In this document: piece by piece, positions 1 to 9,370 of the stretch
Position numbering within the stretch: the stretch's first letter is position 1
Layout of the letters: each line of letters opens with the position of its first letter
Source of the DNA: Pseudomonas svalbardensis
GTDB lineage: Bacteria > Pseudomonadota > Gammaproteobacteria > Pseudomonadales > Pseudomonadaceae
Length of the DNA stretch: 64,000 nucleotides
Direction: 5' to 3'
NCBI RefSeq assembly: GCF_030053115.1
Contig: NZ_CP125619.1
Span: 1,241,001 to 1,305,000, forward strand
Notes under the pieces: generated by a model
What the model saw: the letters and a program-made list of their open reading frames with translations, nothing else
Databases searched by the model: none
Told to the model about the DNA's origin: nothing
Translations under genes and position numbers: made by a program

Positions 1-338
1 ATTAATTAAAGTCATTGCTCTAATAATTACTGAGTTTATATTATAAAAGTCCTCGAAAGTCCCAAGTTTGTTAGTTGAAAGCGCTGTATGTTTTTTTCCG
101 TAAAACTGTATGTAGGGCACAGCCTACAGTTGTTGTGTTGTGATTCTTGTTTTTGTTCTTTTTTCTGGCTGGTCATGGGGGCGATTAACTACGTGATTGT
201 CGGAAGTTGCTTGCTTATTTTCCAGAGCGAACAGTCGATCATGGTCTGGCGTTGGAAGTGCAGGTAAACATGACCGAACCTGGTAGGTGTTGTTTGAACT
301 TTCAATGATCTAATCACTTAAAAAACAGGTACTGATCG
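1..338 (+). promoter_or_regulatory. AT-rich region upstream of fimbrial operon
   Basis: No convincing gene is visible here. The stretch is clearly more AT-rich than the coding DNA that follows and ends at the start of the major fimbrial subunit, so it probably holds the operon promoter and regulatory sites. I could not pick out a convincing -35/-10 pair, a terminator or an operator by eye. The left edge is the window boundary, so the tail of an upstream transcription unit may also lie here. Confidence 0.4.
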
Positions 339-824
339 ATGTTCAAAAAAATCGCATTTGCTGCTCCTCTGGCCGTCCTGGCACTGGGTTCGTCCATGGC
401 ATTCGCCGCAGAACCGATTAACCAGGTCATCAACATCAAGGCGTTCGTTCCTACTTCGCTGTTCAATGTTGCGCCGCAAAACCCGGATTTCGGGCGTGAC
501 GAAACCATGACCCGGCAGGGCAGCGGTGATCTGACCACCGTACGCGGTCTCTTCAACCTGAAACACACCGACCCGAAAGGTGCCATCAACGCACTGATCG
601 ATGGTGATGCGGCGCTGTACAACGGCCGTGACAGCATTCCACTGACAGTTACGATTGGTGGCGTTGAATTGGGCAGCACCACCACTGAAGTCGTCAACGA
701 ACTGGACTCCGTACCGGGCGTGCAACGGGAAATGGTCATCAGGGCCCAAACTCCGACAGCGACCCAGACGGGTGATTACTCAACCAGTTTTGCTGTGGTA
801 TTTGAACCTGTTATCAAGCCGTAA
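339..824 (+). CDS. CS1-type fimbrial major subunit (pilin)
   Basis: Predicted 161-residue secreted pilin of the alpha-fimbrial (CS1/CFA/Cbl) type. These pilins polymerise on the cell surface through the chaperone and usher encoded downstream. A signal peptide covers residues 1-23, with basic KK, a hydrophobic core and a cleavage site after MAFA. The mature protein starts AEPINQV, is rich in Thr, Val and Gly, and has no cysteine, as usual for alpha-pilins, which lack the disulfide of type 1 pilins. It ends in an alternating beta-strand (SFAVVFEP) resembling the C-terminal strand of the minor subunit at 4300. It is the first gene of the operon, and a pair of hairpins follows it at once, consistent with higher expression than the downstream genes. 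Family assignment is by pattern and context; adhesive specificity cannot be inferred. Confidence 0.8.
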   Translation: MFKKIAFAAPLAVLALGSSMAFAAEPINQVINIKAFVPTSLFNVAPQNPDFGRDETMTRQGSGDLTTVRGLFNLKHTDPKGAINALIDGDAALYNGRDSIPLTVTIGGVELGSTTTEVVNELDSVPGVQREMVIRAQTPTATQTGDYSTSFAVVFEPVIKP

Positions 825-839
825 TTGAAATATCTTTTT

Positions 840-898
840 GAATAAAGTTTTTTATTCAGCGGTCTTGCCCACTTGTCATCACTGGATGACAAGTGGGC
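840..898 (+). promoter_or_regulatory. Tandem hairpins between pilin and usher genes
   Basis: Two perfect inverted repeats lie just after the pilin stop codon. The first has 7-bp arms (840-846 and 851-857) with a 4-base loop. The second has 14-bp arms (GCCCACTTGTCATC at 867-880 and its exact complement at 885-898) with loop ACTG. The second is not followed by a T-run, so it is a poor intrinsic terminator. It fits better an RNA-processing or 3'-protecting hairpin that keeps the pilin message abundant relative to the usher message. Confidence 0.7.
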
Positions 899-930
899 GC
901 CGAGTTCTTATGTAATTGAGATTTCAGATC

Positions 931-3453
931 ATGTTCCCGATGACCACCATCGCGACCGCGCTCGCACTTTTTTTTTGTGCCAGTGCCGTCGCTGCCCCCA
1001 CTAACAACGACAACACACCGCGCAGTCTGCTTGCGCAGGCCAAAGGGTTGCCGGCGGAATTCGAAGAGCACTTCTTCGATGTGCCATTAGCGGTTCGGGT
1101 GGAGCGTGATCAGCAGTTTCTCGGTGAGGCGATGATCGTTTTGACCAAAGATGATCGTGTCACCCTGATAGATTTTACCGACGTCGGTGACAGTCGCATC
1201 CCCGCCAGTGAGCGAGAGGTCTGGGCCACTTACCTGAAGCAAGGCGTTGCCTTGGGTGCCTGCCAGGGCAGCTGCCCGGAACAGATGCAGGCGGTGCATT
1301 ACAACCTGCAGAACTCACTGCTTTCGATGGCCACCGAAAATGCCGAGCGCGATGTCGAGACCCCGCGTTATTACGAATTACCCGACAGCGGCAGTACTGG
1401 CCTGATCGTGCGCAACCAGCTCAACCTCAATGGCGGCCAGGATCAGGACCTGGGTGGGCGCTATGGTCTTGAGGCCAGCAGCAGCCTGGGTAACTGGACC
1501 CAGCGGGTGAACCTGCAACTGGCCCGGCTCGGTGGCCCGGATGACAAGCTCTATCACGCGGTTCACGAGTTATTCAGCCAGCGGGAATTGCAGGGCAGTT
1601 TTCTGCGACTCGGCTATTTCACCCCCAGCTCCGAAGGCCTTACCCGACAACTGCGCTCGTTTGGTGCCAGCCCCGATACGGCAGCAGGCCTGATGTACGG
1701 CAGCTCCGACAGTCTGGCGATCAACAGCTCGGCACCCAGCGTTTATCCGATCTACGTCACGGCCAACCGCCAGGCGTCGGTGGAGATTTTTCGCAACGGC
1801 GTCTTGATCAACACCCAGGCTATCGGTGCTGGCCTGCAAACCCTCGATACGCGGTCATTGCCCGGCGGCATCTACGAAGTCGAGGTGCGGTTGATCGAAG
1901 ACGGCCAGATCACCTCGACCACCGAGGAGCTGGTGTACAAACCCACCAACTGGCGTAACCACGATGAGCGCTGGCGCTACAGCCTGTTCGCCGGCCAGGA
2001 AAGCAAATTGCTGAGCAATTGGGATCAACAGTCCCATGGCGATTTGACGGCCGGTGCGGCAGTCAATTACCTGCTGCATCCGCGGGTGATTCTGGGGTTG
2101 TCGGCGCGTCAGCTGCAGGACAAACAGCAGTATGGTTCGTCGATCGACTGGTCCCTGGCCAACAACACCAGCCTGTATGCCAACCTCTATCAAACCAAAG
2201 ACCACGGCACCGGCATGGACCTGCAAGCCCTCTACAACTACGGCTCAGGCAATCTTTTCGCCACGCACACCCGCAGTTGGCTGGACACCACCAATACGTA
2301 TGAAAACTTGCCGGACGGCACACGCATACGCCAGCGCAACGTGTTCACCGGCCAGACCAGCAACAGCTCACTGGCGATCAACCATCGGCTCAGCAGCAAG
2401 AATTCATTCAATGGTCGGGTTTCCTACAGTGAGGGCAACACGGAAGGTGTCGCGCTTGATCTGGGCTGGTCGCAAAGAACCCGGTTGTTCGGCAGTGACG
2501 CCAGTTGGCGCTTCTCGGTGTTCGACCGGCCGGGCAGTTTCAGCAGTGGCGACGAACGTAATCGCGGGGTCGACCTGAGCGTCAACGTGGCGCTCGGCGG
2601 ACCGGGTGAACAATGGTCGGGCAGCATCGGCACTCGTACGGCCCGGGAGGGCGGACGCGACAACAACGGCTCGCTGACCTATAGCAAAACCCTTGAAGAC
2701 CACGTTCTGCAAAACGTCTCGGTCATGGCCCTCGCCGACACTTATGGCGTGGGCCTTTCCGGACTCAGCAGTTTCCGGACCGACACGTTCAATGGCGATG
2801 CCTTCGTCCAGCGGTCGTCCTACAACGGCAATTACACCGGCGGCTTGAACTTCGACAGCACCGTGGCCGTGGGCGGGCAGCACATCGTCATGAGCAGCGA
2901 GCAACACCGCGGTGGCGCCGGGATGATCATTGATGTGGAAACCGATCTCGATGAGATCGCCCTGCGAGCCGACGACTTCAGCGGCGGCAGTGCGACGTTG
3001 CGGCCCGGCCGCAACTACGTGCCGCTGACCGCCTACAAAAACAGTTCGGTCAGCTTCGACTTCGAAGGCAATCACGTGCCGTCGGCGAGCATTCAGCCGC
3101 CGCGCACCCGCTATCACCTGAACAAGGGCGGGGTGGATTACAGAAAGATCACCGTGAGCAAAACCCTGACCGTGCTCGGTCGGTTGCTCGACCCCCAGGG
3201 CAAGCCGCTCAAGGGTCACCACATCATCAATCATGCCAGTCGTGGGGTGACGGAAGTGGACGGTTTCTTCTCCATGGAAATGAATGCCGGTTCGCCGACG
3301 CTGGAAGTACGACGCGGCGAGCAGTTGCTGTGTCAATTCCGGCTTGATCCGAGCAAGGCCCGCACTGAAAACAACCTGTTGCTGATCGGCGATCTTCGGT
3401 GCACCAGCGATACGTTGGCGCAGGGGCCCGACACCCTTCATGCACCGGGTTGA
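931..3453 (+). CDS. CS1-type fimbrial outer-membrane usher
   Basis: Predicted usher of about 840 residues (CooC/CfaC/TcfC-like) that receives chaperone-subunit complexes in the periplasm and threads the fimbria through the outer membrane. A signal peptide ends near SAVAAP. The long central part is rich in alternating aromatic and polar strands, as expected for the 24-stranded usher barrel (for example YSLFAGQESKLLSNWD). The C-terminal part is beta-rich with a Cys pair (LLCQFRLD and GDLRC). ATG at 931 is preferred. An in-frame TTG lies 15 bases upstream and another ATG at 940 would also leave a usable signal peptide, so the exact start is uncertain. It lies 106 bases after the pilin gene and is followed by the chaperone. 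Confidence 0.85.
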   Translation: MFPMTTIATALALFFCASAVAAPTNNDNTPRSLLAQAKGLPAEFEEHFFDVPLAVRVERDQQFLGEAMIVLTKDDRVTLIDFTDVGDSRIPASEREVWATYLKQGVALGACQGSCPEQMQAVHYNLQNSLLSMATENAERDVETPRYYELPDSGSTGLIVRNQLNLNGGQDQDLGGRYGLEASSSLGNWTQRVNLQLARLGGPDDKLYHAVHELFSQRELQGSFLRLGYFTPSSEGLTRQLRSFGASPDTAAGLMYGSSDSLAINSSAPSVYPIYVTANRQASVEIFRNGVLINTQAIGAGLQTLDTRSLPGGIYEVEVRLIEDGQITSTTEELVYKPTNWRNHDERWRYSLFAGQESKLLSNWDQQSHGDLTAGAAVNYLLHPRVILGLSARQLQDKQQYGSSIDWSLANNTSLYANLYQTKDHGTGMDLQALYNYGSGNLFATHTRSWLDTTNTYENLPDGTRIRQRNVFTGQTSNSSLAINHRLSSKNSFNGRVSYSEGNTEGVALDLGWSQRTRLFGSDASWRFSVFDRPGSFSSGDERNRGVDLSVNVALGGPGEQWSGSIGTRTAREGGRDNNGSLTYSKTLEDHVLQNVSVMALADTYGVGLSGLSSFRTDTFNGDAFVQRSSYNGNYTGGLNFDSTVAVGGQHIVMSSEQHRGGAGMIIDVETDLDEIALRADDFSGGSATLRPGRNYVPLTAYKNSSVSFDFEGNHVPSASIQPPRTRYHLNKGGVDYRKITVSKTLTVLGRLLDPQGKPLKGHHIINHASRGVTEVDGFFSMEMNAGSPTLEVRRGEQLLCQFRLDPSKARTENNLLLIGDLRCTSDTLAQGPDTLHAPG

Positions 3454-3512
3454 TGAGCGGTTCAAGGACTCAATCAAGGCTGCTCACAGGTCACCACCAA
3501 GAGGACAAGAAA

Positions 3513-4253
3513 ATGAATTATCGATGGGCACTGCTGTTTGCTGGCTGGTTGCCGCTGATGGCCAATGCGGGGCCGGCGATCAATGTCGGGGTGGTCTACG
3601 ACTACCTGGACGCTGACAAAAGTACGTACTTGAAACGGGTGTTCAACGGCGGCGATGCCACGGCCTTCGTCAAGGTCAATATCCTGGAAATCGTCTATGA
3701 CGCGGATGGCACCTCGCGGGAAATTCCTCTGACGGCTCAGGCCGATATGGCTGCCCGCAACGGTCTGATGGCCAGCCCCGCACGCTTGATCGTTCCGGCC
3801 AACGGCATGCAGGGCACCCGTCTGGTGTACATGGGCAAGCGGGACCGTGAGCGTTATTTTCGAGTGCGATTTGTGCCTGTCGTACCGGAAAAGGAAGACG
3901 AGTTCGCCGTGTCCAGCGACGAGCGCGAAGCGTACAAAAAAGGTCTGTCAGCCGGGGTCAATGTGCTGGCCGGTTACGGCACGATATTTTTTGTCCGACC
4001 CGAGCAAACACGCTTCGACAGCACGATCGATGACGGCCCGGGTCAGTACCGCATCCGCAATCAAGGCAATTCGGTGGTGGTGATCGATGAGTTCAGGGAC
4101 TGCTCGGCCAAGAACGAATCCGACTGCCAGCCGACCACCAAGCATCACATCCTGCCGGGCCGCACATTCCAGTTCGACAAACAGAGCGGTCGCGAATATC
4201 GCTTCACGATGATCGAAGGCAAGGCTACGAAGGTGCTGGAGCTCAAGGGCTGA
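3513..4253 (+). CDS. Periplasmic fimbrial chaperone
   Basis: Predicted 246-residue periplasmic chaperone for the fimbrial subunits. ATG 3513 is chosen because GAGGAC (3501-3506) is a good Shine-Dalgarno and the protein then opens with a typical signal peptide (MNYRWALLFAGWLPLMANA). The mature part has an immunoglobulin-like beta pattern with the motif RVRFVPVVP, typical of the alpha-fimbrial chaperone branch (CooB/CfaA). An in-frame extension upstream to 3399 overlaps the usher and lacks a signal peptide, so it was discarded. It probably donates a strand to the pilin at 339, the minor subunit at 4300 and the tip protein at 4870. Confidence 0.8.
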   Translation: MNYRWALLFAGWLPLMANAGPAINVGVVYDYLDADKSTYLKRVFNGGDATAFVKVNILEIVYDADGTSREIPLTAQADMAARNGLMASPARLIVPANGMQGTRLVYMGKRDRERYFRVRFVPVVPEKEDEFAVSSDEREAYKKGLSAGVNVLAGYGTIFFVRPEQTRFDSTIDDGPGQYRIRNQGNSVVVIDEFRDCSAKNESDCQPTTKHHILPGRTFQFDKQSGREYRFTMIEGKATKVLELKG

Positions 4254-4299
4254 AGCTCGCTGCGCAAGCGCCATTTTTGACCGTGTCAGGTGATTAATC

Positions 4300-4788
4300 A
4301 TGTTCAAGGCAACACTCGTAACTACATCGCTGGCGCTGCTCATAGCGGTCAGTGGCGTCGTTCAGGCGACCGCCTTCCGGGAAACCTTCGAGGTGGCGGT
4401 GACCATTCCCATCGCGGAGTTTTACGTGATCCCGTCGGAACCGGGCTGGATTCATCAGCAACAACTGCTGCCCTATAGCCCGATAACAAACCGGTTGGCT
4501 CCGTTGCGCAAAAACTTCGATGTGAAAAATACCAACGGCGGTATTTCCGCCAGGCTCAGTGTCGAGCCGTATCTGAGCAATGGCCAGGCCGGTGAAGACA
4601 TTCCCTTGATCGTGACGTTCAACAGTAAGCGACTGACTGTGGACGCCGAAGAGGTGATTTCCGAACTGGATGGGCGGGCCGGCCGGCGCGTAGGTCTGGA
4701 AGTGGCCGCAGTGGAAGTGCCGAATGGTTATCAGCCGGGCAGTTACTACGGCAGCGTGTACATGATTTTCGAGGCCTTGGCGCCTTAG
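4300..4788 (+). CDS. Second CS1-type fimbrial subunit
   Basis: Predicted 162-residue secreted subunit with a signal peptide (residues 1-23, ending VVQA) and no cysteine. Size, beta pattern and the closing strand (GSVYMIFEALAP) parallel the major pilin at 339, but the sequences are clearly diverged. Its place after the chaperone and before the putative tip protein suggests a minor or adaptor subunit. The upstream bases TGATTAATCA form a 10-bp palindrome overlapping the start codon. The classical four-gene CS1 operon has one pilin; this operon has two pilin-like genes. Confidence 0.7.
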   Translation: MFKATLVTTSLALLIAVSGVVQATAFRETFEVAVTIPIAEFYVIPSEPGWIHQQQLLPYSPITNRLAPLRKNFDVKNTNGGISARLSVEPYLSNGQAGEDIPLIVTFNSKRLTVDAEEVISELDGRAGRRVGLEVAAVEVPNGYQPGSYYGSVYMIFEALAP

Positions 4789-4869
4789 CTGGACGTGATG
4801 GAAAACGCTCTGAAGGTGAATCGCAAGACCGCCTCAAGAACGGCCACTTTGCTGCTTTTCAGGACCCAA

Positions 4870-6138
4870 ATGATGTATTTAAACAAGAGAATTACAAAGA
4901 ACCGTGCTTCGGTACTTGCTCTCGGGGCGTTGTTGTTTCTGCACTTGCAGGCCGCCAGTGCCGATGACCTCGTCTATGAAATCGAGGCGTTATTTGAGCC
5001 GAATGTGAACAAGCCGACTGAAAACATCTTTAAAAATACCACGCCAATAAGCAGCATTTGCCGGGTTCATATTCCCGCACAATGCAAAAGCCTGAACATT
5101 TTCAGTCTTCGATTTGAAGGGTTCGCCGCAGACAGCACAGGGCCCTTTCTGGCGAACCATACAAACCCCAGAGAAGGAGCAATGTTCAAGGTTCCTTCGA
5201 CGTTCAAAGACGTGGTGGTAAATCATGTCGGTACGAACAGAACGGAGGTTGTTCAAATGCGGATTGCCGGCGTCGGCTCGGCGTGGAAAATGCCTCGACC
5301 ACCCGGGGTCAGCGCCTGGGCACCGGAGGCGGGAGGGGGCTGGATCGCTCAATGGCGGGAAGCCCCCAGCCCGTGCATGAGAACTGGCCATCTGGCGGCA
5401 GGCGTCAGGGACGCCAGTTTTTTCTGGCTTGTGCCGGAGGGGGCGGGTGCCTGCAGCCGGCAACCGTCGATGGATGTCAATTGGTTCACTTTGCGCTCAC
5501 TTGAATTTGCCTACGAACTCAAAACGCCTAATCCATTGGGGATGTCCGACGGGCAGTACACAGGCACCACGAGTTATTCGGTGGGTCGAAGTAATGACTT
5601 CGATTTCGGTGACCTTATGAATGTCGTGAGCGGTAATACTTTCATATTCAACTTCACCCTCACTGTGAAGCATCAGCTGAAGATCGAGGTTCCACCGGGC
5701 GGCAATAAAGTCGAACTGGTGCCCCAGGGCGGCTGGCAAGCCTGGCTGAATCAAGGACGCAAACCGACGCGGTTGTTCAGGGACCAGACCTTCAGCGTTT
5801 CGTCCTCCTCGGCTTTTAAAATGACGTTGGAATGCCAGCATCAGGCTAATAACACCTGTGCCTTGAAGGATCCGGTGTCTAATCAAACGGTGGCGCTGGA
5901 TATTGCCGTGAGCTTGCCCTATGGCTTGACCAGCCGTGGCGGAGAAGCCGTCAAAAGCCGTCCCTTGCGTCTGGATGGCGTCGGTACTGATTTCTTCCAG
6001 CCCGCTTTTTATGTGAGTCGTGGGGAGGGAACGCTGCACTTCGAAGTCGGACGCGACGAAGTCGAGAAAATGCTGGTATCGGGTGTTGCCAGTACGTATT
6101 CCGGCGATGTCACGGTTATCTGGGATTCGGAAGTTTGA
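4870..6138 (+). CDS. Putative fimbrial tip adhesin (CfaE/CblD-like)
   Basis: Predicted 422-residue secreted protein at the end of the fimbrial operon, the position and size of the tip adhesin/initiator in CS1-type systems. ATG 4870 has an AGGA Shine-Dalgarno at 4860 and yields a signal peptide of about 31 residues ending QAASA. A longer form starting at 4795 would bury the signal peptide and is less likely. Cysteines come in pairs (ICRVHIPAQC, PCMRT/GACS, ECQHQANNTC), suggesting disulfide-bonded domains. The C-terminus (YSGDVTVIWDSEV) looks like a pilin-type terminal strand, so the likely layout is an N-terminal binding domain plus a C-terminal pilin domain. The ligand is unknown. Confidence 0.65.
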   Translation: MMYLNKRITKNRASVLALGALLFLHLQAASADDLVYEIEALFEPNVNKPTENIFKNTTPISSICRVHIPAQCKSLNIFSLRFEGFAADSTGPFLANHTNPREGAMFKVPSTFKDVVVNHVGTNRTEVVQMRIAGVGSAWKMPRPPGVSAWAPEAGGGWIAQWREAPSPCMRTGHLAAGVRDASFFWLVPEGAGACSRQPSMDVNWFTLRSLEFAYELKTPNPLGMSDGQYTGTTSYSVGRSNDFDFGDLMNVVSGNTFIFNFTLTVKHQLKIEVPPGGNKVELVPQGGWQAWLNQGRKPTRLFRDQTFSVSSSSAFKMTLECQHQANNTCALKDPVSNQTVALDIAVSLPYGLTSRGGEAVKSRPLRLDGVGTDFFQPAFYVSRGEGTLHFEVGRDEVEKMLVSGVASTYSGDVTVIWDSEV

Positions 6139-6149
6139 TAGAAAACTGT

Positions 6150-6167
6150 GGGAGCGAGCTCGCTCCC
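6150..6167. repeat. Short REP-like perfect palindrome
   Basis: The 18-bp perfect palindrome GGGAGCGAGCTCGCTCCC sits in the 100-bp gap between the convergent fimbrial operon and the penicillin-binding protein gene. It carries the core of the REP family found elsewhere in the window (22022, 42605, 54022) but collapsed to one self-complementary unit. It may act as a bidirectional transcription stop between the convergent genes. Confidence 0.7.
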
Positions 6168-6238
6168 ATAGGCGAACCCGGCACCAGCGGTGTGGCTCGC
6201 GCAACGGGCGACTCAGCTCGCCCTCTGAATGGAGGCGC

Positions 6239-9200
6239 TCAACGCTGCGCCGTCTCGACCGGCAGGCACATCGTGTGGCTACCCGGCTGCAGGTACGGCG
6301 TCAGAATCGGCGCCATCCCCTTGAGCACTTGCACCGGTAACGCCGAGGTGAACTTGAACGTTTCGGCCGATTGCCCGGGCACGAACGCAGTCATCGTGCC
6401 GAAGTGACGATCGCCGATGTAGAACACGAAGGTCGCGGTGCGGTTAATGGATTTCGAACTCAGAATTCGCCCGCCCGAACCGAAGGCTTCGATGCGGTTG
6501 TCCCCGGTGCCGGTCTTGCCGCCCATGCCTAATGCTTTGCCATCGGGCGTCACGAAACTGCCGGACACGCGCTTGGCCGTACCGGCATCCACCACCTGCG
6601 ACAAGGCTTCGCGCATGGCCGTGGCCACCTCGGAAGGCATCACCCGTTTACCGACATCCGGGTCATTGATCAGTTTGGTTTCGTACGGCGTGTTCGCTGC
6701 GAAGTGCAGGTTGTCGATGCGCAGTGTCGGCATGCGCACGCCGTCGTTGAGGATGGTACCGATCAGCTCCGCCAATGCTGCCGGACGGTCGCCGGAACTG
6801 CCGATGGCGGTGGCCAGCGACGGCACCAGGTGATCGAACGGATAGCCGACTTTCTGCCAGCGCTGGTGAATGTCGAGGAACGCCTCGATCTCCAGCATGG
6901 TGCGGATGCGGCTGTCGCGGGCACCCTTGTGACGGCTTTTGAACAGCCAGCTATAGACTTCCTGGCGTTCGAACTGGCTGGCTTTGACGATCTGGCTGAA
7001 CTTGGCGTCGGGGTTGTTCAACAGGTAACCCATCAACCACAAGTCGAGCGGGTGAACCTTGGCGATGAAGCCCTGGTCCGGCAAGTCGTAGGCGCCAGGG
7101 CCGTAGCTTTCATAGAGCCGTTGGAGGCGTTCGTCGGTCAGTTTTTCGGTGAGCTTGGCGCCTTTGAGGTGCGAGCGCACGAACATGTTGAAGCTTTCCT
7201 GACTGGCCTGTGGCAACAGGTAACGATGCACTGCGGCCATGCGAATCGGTGTCGGGCGCATGCTGTCGAGGAAGGTCTCGAGCCGCGCCTGGGTGTCCTT
7301 GTTCTTGTACTTTTTCCAGAACTTCAGCAGGAACGATGTGCCTTCGCGGTCGGCAAACGAGGCCAGGTATTCCTGACGCCGAGGGTCGCGGTCGTCCTTG
7401 AGCAATTCGGCGCTGCTATTGGCCCCGGAATACGTGGTGTAACGCACCAGGTCACGCATCAGCCGAATGAACGGCAGGTTGATCGACTCGCGCAGGGCAT
7501 CGCGCAGGGTAGGGAGGCGGCCGTTGTCTTCTTTGCGAAAGTTAACGAATGTGTGCAGCCCGCCACCGGTGAAAAAAGCTTCGCCGGGGCTGGCCGAGTA
7601 TTTGCGATCCAGCGCAGCGCCGAGCATGCCTGGCAAGTTGCGGTCTTTGTTCTCGATCAGGTAATCGACGGCCCAGCGACTCAGGCGGTCCTGATCAGGG
7701 ACGTCGACCTTCTTCAGTTCCGGGACGGTCATCGTTGCGTACTTATCGTGCAGCTCGGCGATGATCTGCAAATAGGTGGTCAGCACACGCATCTTGGCGG
7801 TGGAGCCCAGTTCCAGCTTGCTGCCTTCATTGATATCGAACGGCTGGTCGGTGCTGTCGGTCTGCACCCGCACCCGCGAGCCGTCCGGGGTCAGTTCGAA
7901 CAGCGTGAAGCTGTAGCGCACTTGGGTGGTGCTGGTGGGGGTCAGCAGGCGTTCGCCCATCAAGCCGATCTGCGCCGCAAACACAGGGTCGGCCAGATGC
8001 TTCAGGTACTCGGTGGCCTGGGTTTGCAACTCGCCTTGCAGGGTGCTGGTGGCGGAAAGATCAAGGCGATCGAGGTCGTACAGCGGACGGTTGAGCAACC
8101 CGCCCAGACGACTGCGTGCCACGCTGATGCCCTTGTTGGTTTCGATCGGCTGAATGGTTGGCTGTGTCTGCCAGTCGCGATAGGTCACTTTGCTGGTCAA
8201 TGCCGCTGCCGCGAGTGGCGCATCGATCACGCCATTCAGTGCCAGCAGACGAATGTGGCTCTCGGTGAGGTCGGCCAGTTCATCGTGGCCCTTGGTCAGG
8301 TAGTGGGAAGGGCGGCGCTGGGCAATCATTAAAGACAGCATCTCACGCAGGGCCAGACCTTTTTCCGACATGCTTTTCGGATCCGTCTCCTTGCTGGCCA
8401 GCCGCTCGTTGGCCTGGTTGAAATCGGCGCCGTACCAGACGCGCAAACCTTCGGCCATGCCATGCACTTCACCGTGGCCCGGCACTGCCGACAGGGGCAC
8501 GCTGTTGAGGTAATCGCGAATCACGTTCTGCCGGGCTTCGAGGGTCTGCGGTCCGGCCTGATAGGCGCGCACACTGGCAGAAATCATCTGACGGATTTTT
8601 TCCGCACCTGACACGGTCAGGCCATTGGGCGAATGCCGGTACTTCTCAAGTTGCGTTGCCAGGGTACTGCCGCCCGCCGACTGGCCCGGCAGGTGCAACA
8701 ACTTGGCGACCTGGGACCACGCCGCCATGCCGAACCGAGGCCAATCCACGGCAGGGTTGGCCCGGGGCTGACGGGGATCGAGCAGAAAGCGGTTTTCGAT
8801 GAACAGCAAACTGTTGACCACCACGGGGGGGATCGCCGCAAAGCTTGAATACAGTTGTTGTGGGTATTTGTACTGGTAAAGCGGTGCCGCACGGCAATCA
8901 GTGATCGACAATCCAGCCTGGATTTTCTCCGCGTAGGGCACGAAAAAGCCCTTATCGGTGTAGTCCATCAACTTTTGGGAAAACCGGGTCTGTGACGACA
9001 CAACGTAGTCACGCTTGATCAGACGCGGCAGGAATTCATCCAGAGAGCTGTAGCCCAGGCGCAGGTCGAAAGGACCGGCGCCGGGATAGTGAATGGCATC
9101 GCTGGGACCGGGTTTCAGCTCGTAGCTCAGGGTGGCGGCGAATTGGCTGAGTTCCCGGGATTGAAACTTCGACGTGCGCATTTCCTTGGCCGCGGCCAGC

Positions 9201-9370
9201 CCCAGGACAATCAGAATTATCAGCAACAACAACCAGAACGCCCCCCAACCGTGCTTCGTACGACTGCGAGGGGGTTTTTCAGGTAAAGGCGCTTCATCCA
9301 CACGTTCAGTCGGAACCACATTTTTTCTCGGATCGGTTTGCCATAAAACGCCCATAGTCGACTGATCCAT
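6239..9370 (-). CDS. Large glycosyltransferase/transpeptidase (class A PBP-like)
   Basis: Predicted 1043-residue inner-membrane protein with the periplasmic domains of a bifunctional penicillin-binding protein. One membrane anchor lies at about 43-62 after a proline/arginine-rich cytoplasmic tail. A GT51-like region at about 185-340 has IENRF (motif 1, E192), GGSTLATQ (233-240) and VIRDYLNSVP. The penicillin-binding part has the SxxK serine in GSTAK (522-526) and a late GKTGTG box. It is longer than usual class A PBPs, and the GT51 motif 1 is divergent: the usual ED-F-H pattern reads EN-F-D. Peptidoglycan synthesis is likely, but the glycosyltransferase activity is less certain. It appears monocistronic and converges with the fimbrial operon. 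Confidence 0.75.
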   Translation of the reverse strand: MDQSTMGVLWQTDPRKNVVPTERVDEAPLPEKPPRSRTKHGWGAFWLLLLIILIVLGLAAAKEMRTSKFQSRELSQFAATLSYELKPGPSDAIHYPGAGPFDLRLGYSSLDEFLPRLIKRDYVVSSQTRFSQKLMDYTDKGFFVPYAEKIQAGLSITDCRAAPLYQYKYPQQLYSSFAAIPPVVVNSLLFIENRFLLDPRQPRANPAVDWPRFGMAAWSQVAKLLHLPGQSAGGSTLATQLEKYRHSPNGLTVSGAEKIRQMISASVRAYQAGPQTLEARQNVIRDYLNSVPLSAVPGHGEVHGMAEGLRVWYGADFNQANERLASKETDPKSMSEKGLALREMLSLMIAQRRPSHYLTKGHDELADLTESHIRLLALNGVIDAPLAAAALTSKVTYRDWQTQPTIQPIETNKGISVARSRLGGLLNRPLYDLDRLDLSATSTLQGELQTQATEYLKHLADPVFAAQIGLMGERLLTPTSTTQVRYSFTLFELTPDGSRVRVQTDSTDQPFDINEGSKLELGSTAKMRVLTTYLQIIAELHDKYATMTVPELKKVDVPDQDRLSRWAVDYLIENKDRNLPGMLGAALDRKYSASPGEAFFTGGGLHTFVNFRKEDNGRLPTLRDALRESINLPFIRLMRDLVRYTTYSGANSSAELLKDDRDPRRQEYLASFADREGTSFLLKFWKKYKNKDTQARLETFLDSMRPTPIRMAAVHRYLLPQASQESFNMFVRSHLKGAKLTEKLTDERLQRLYESYGPGAYDLPDQGFIAKVHPLDLWLMGYLLNNPDAKFSQIVKASQFERQEVYSWLFKSRHKGARDSRIRTMLEIEAFLDIHQRWQKVGYPFDHLVPSLATAIGSSGDRPAALAELIGTILNDGVRMPTLRIDNLHFAANTPYETKLINDPDVGKRVMPSEVATAMREALSQVVDAGTAKRVSGSFVTPDGKALGMGGKTGTGDNRIEAFGSGGRILSSKSINRTATFVFYIGDRHFGTMTAFVPGQSAETFKFTSALPVQVLKGMAPILTPYLQPGSHTMCLPVETAQR

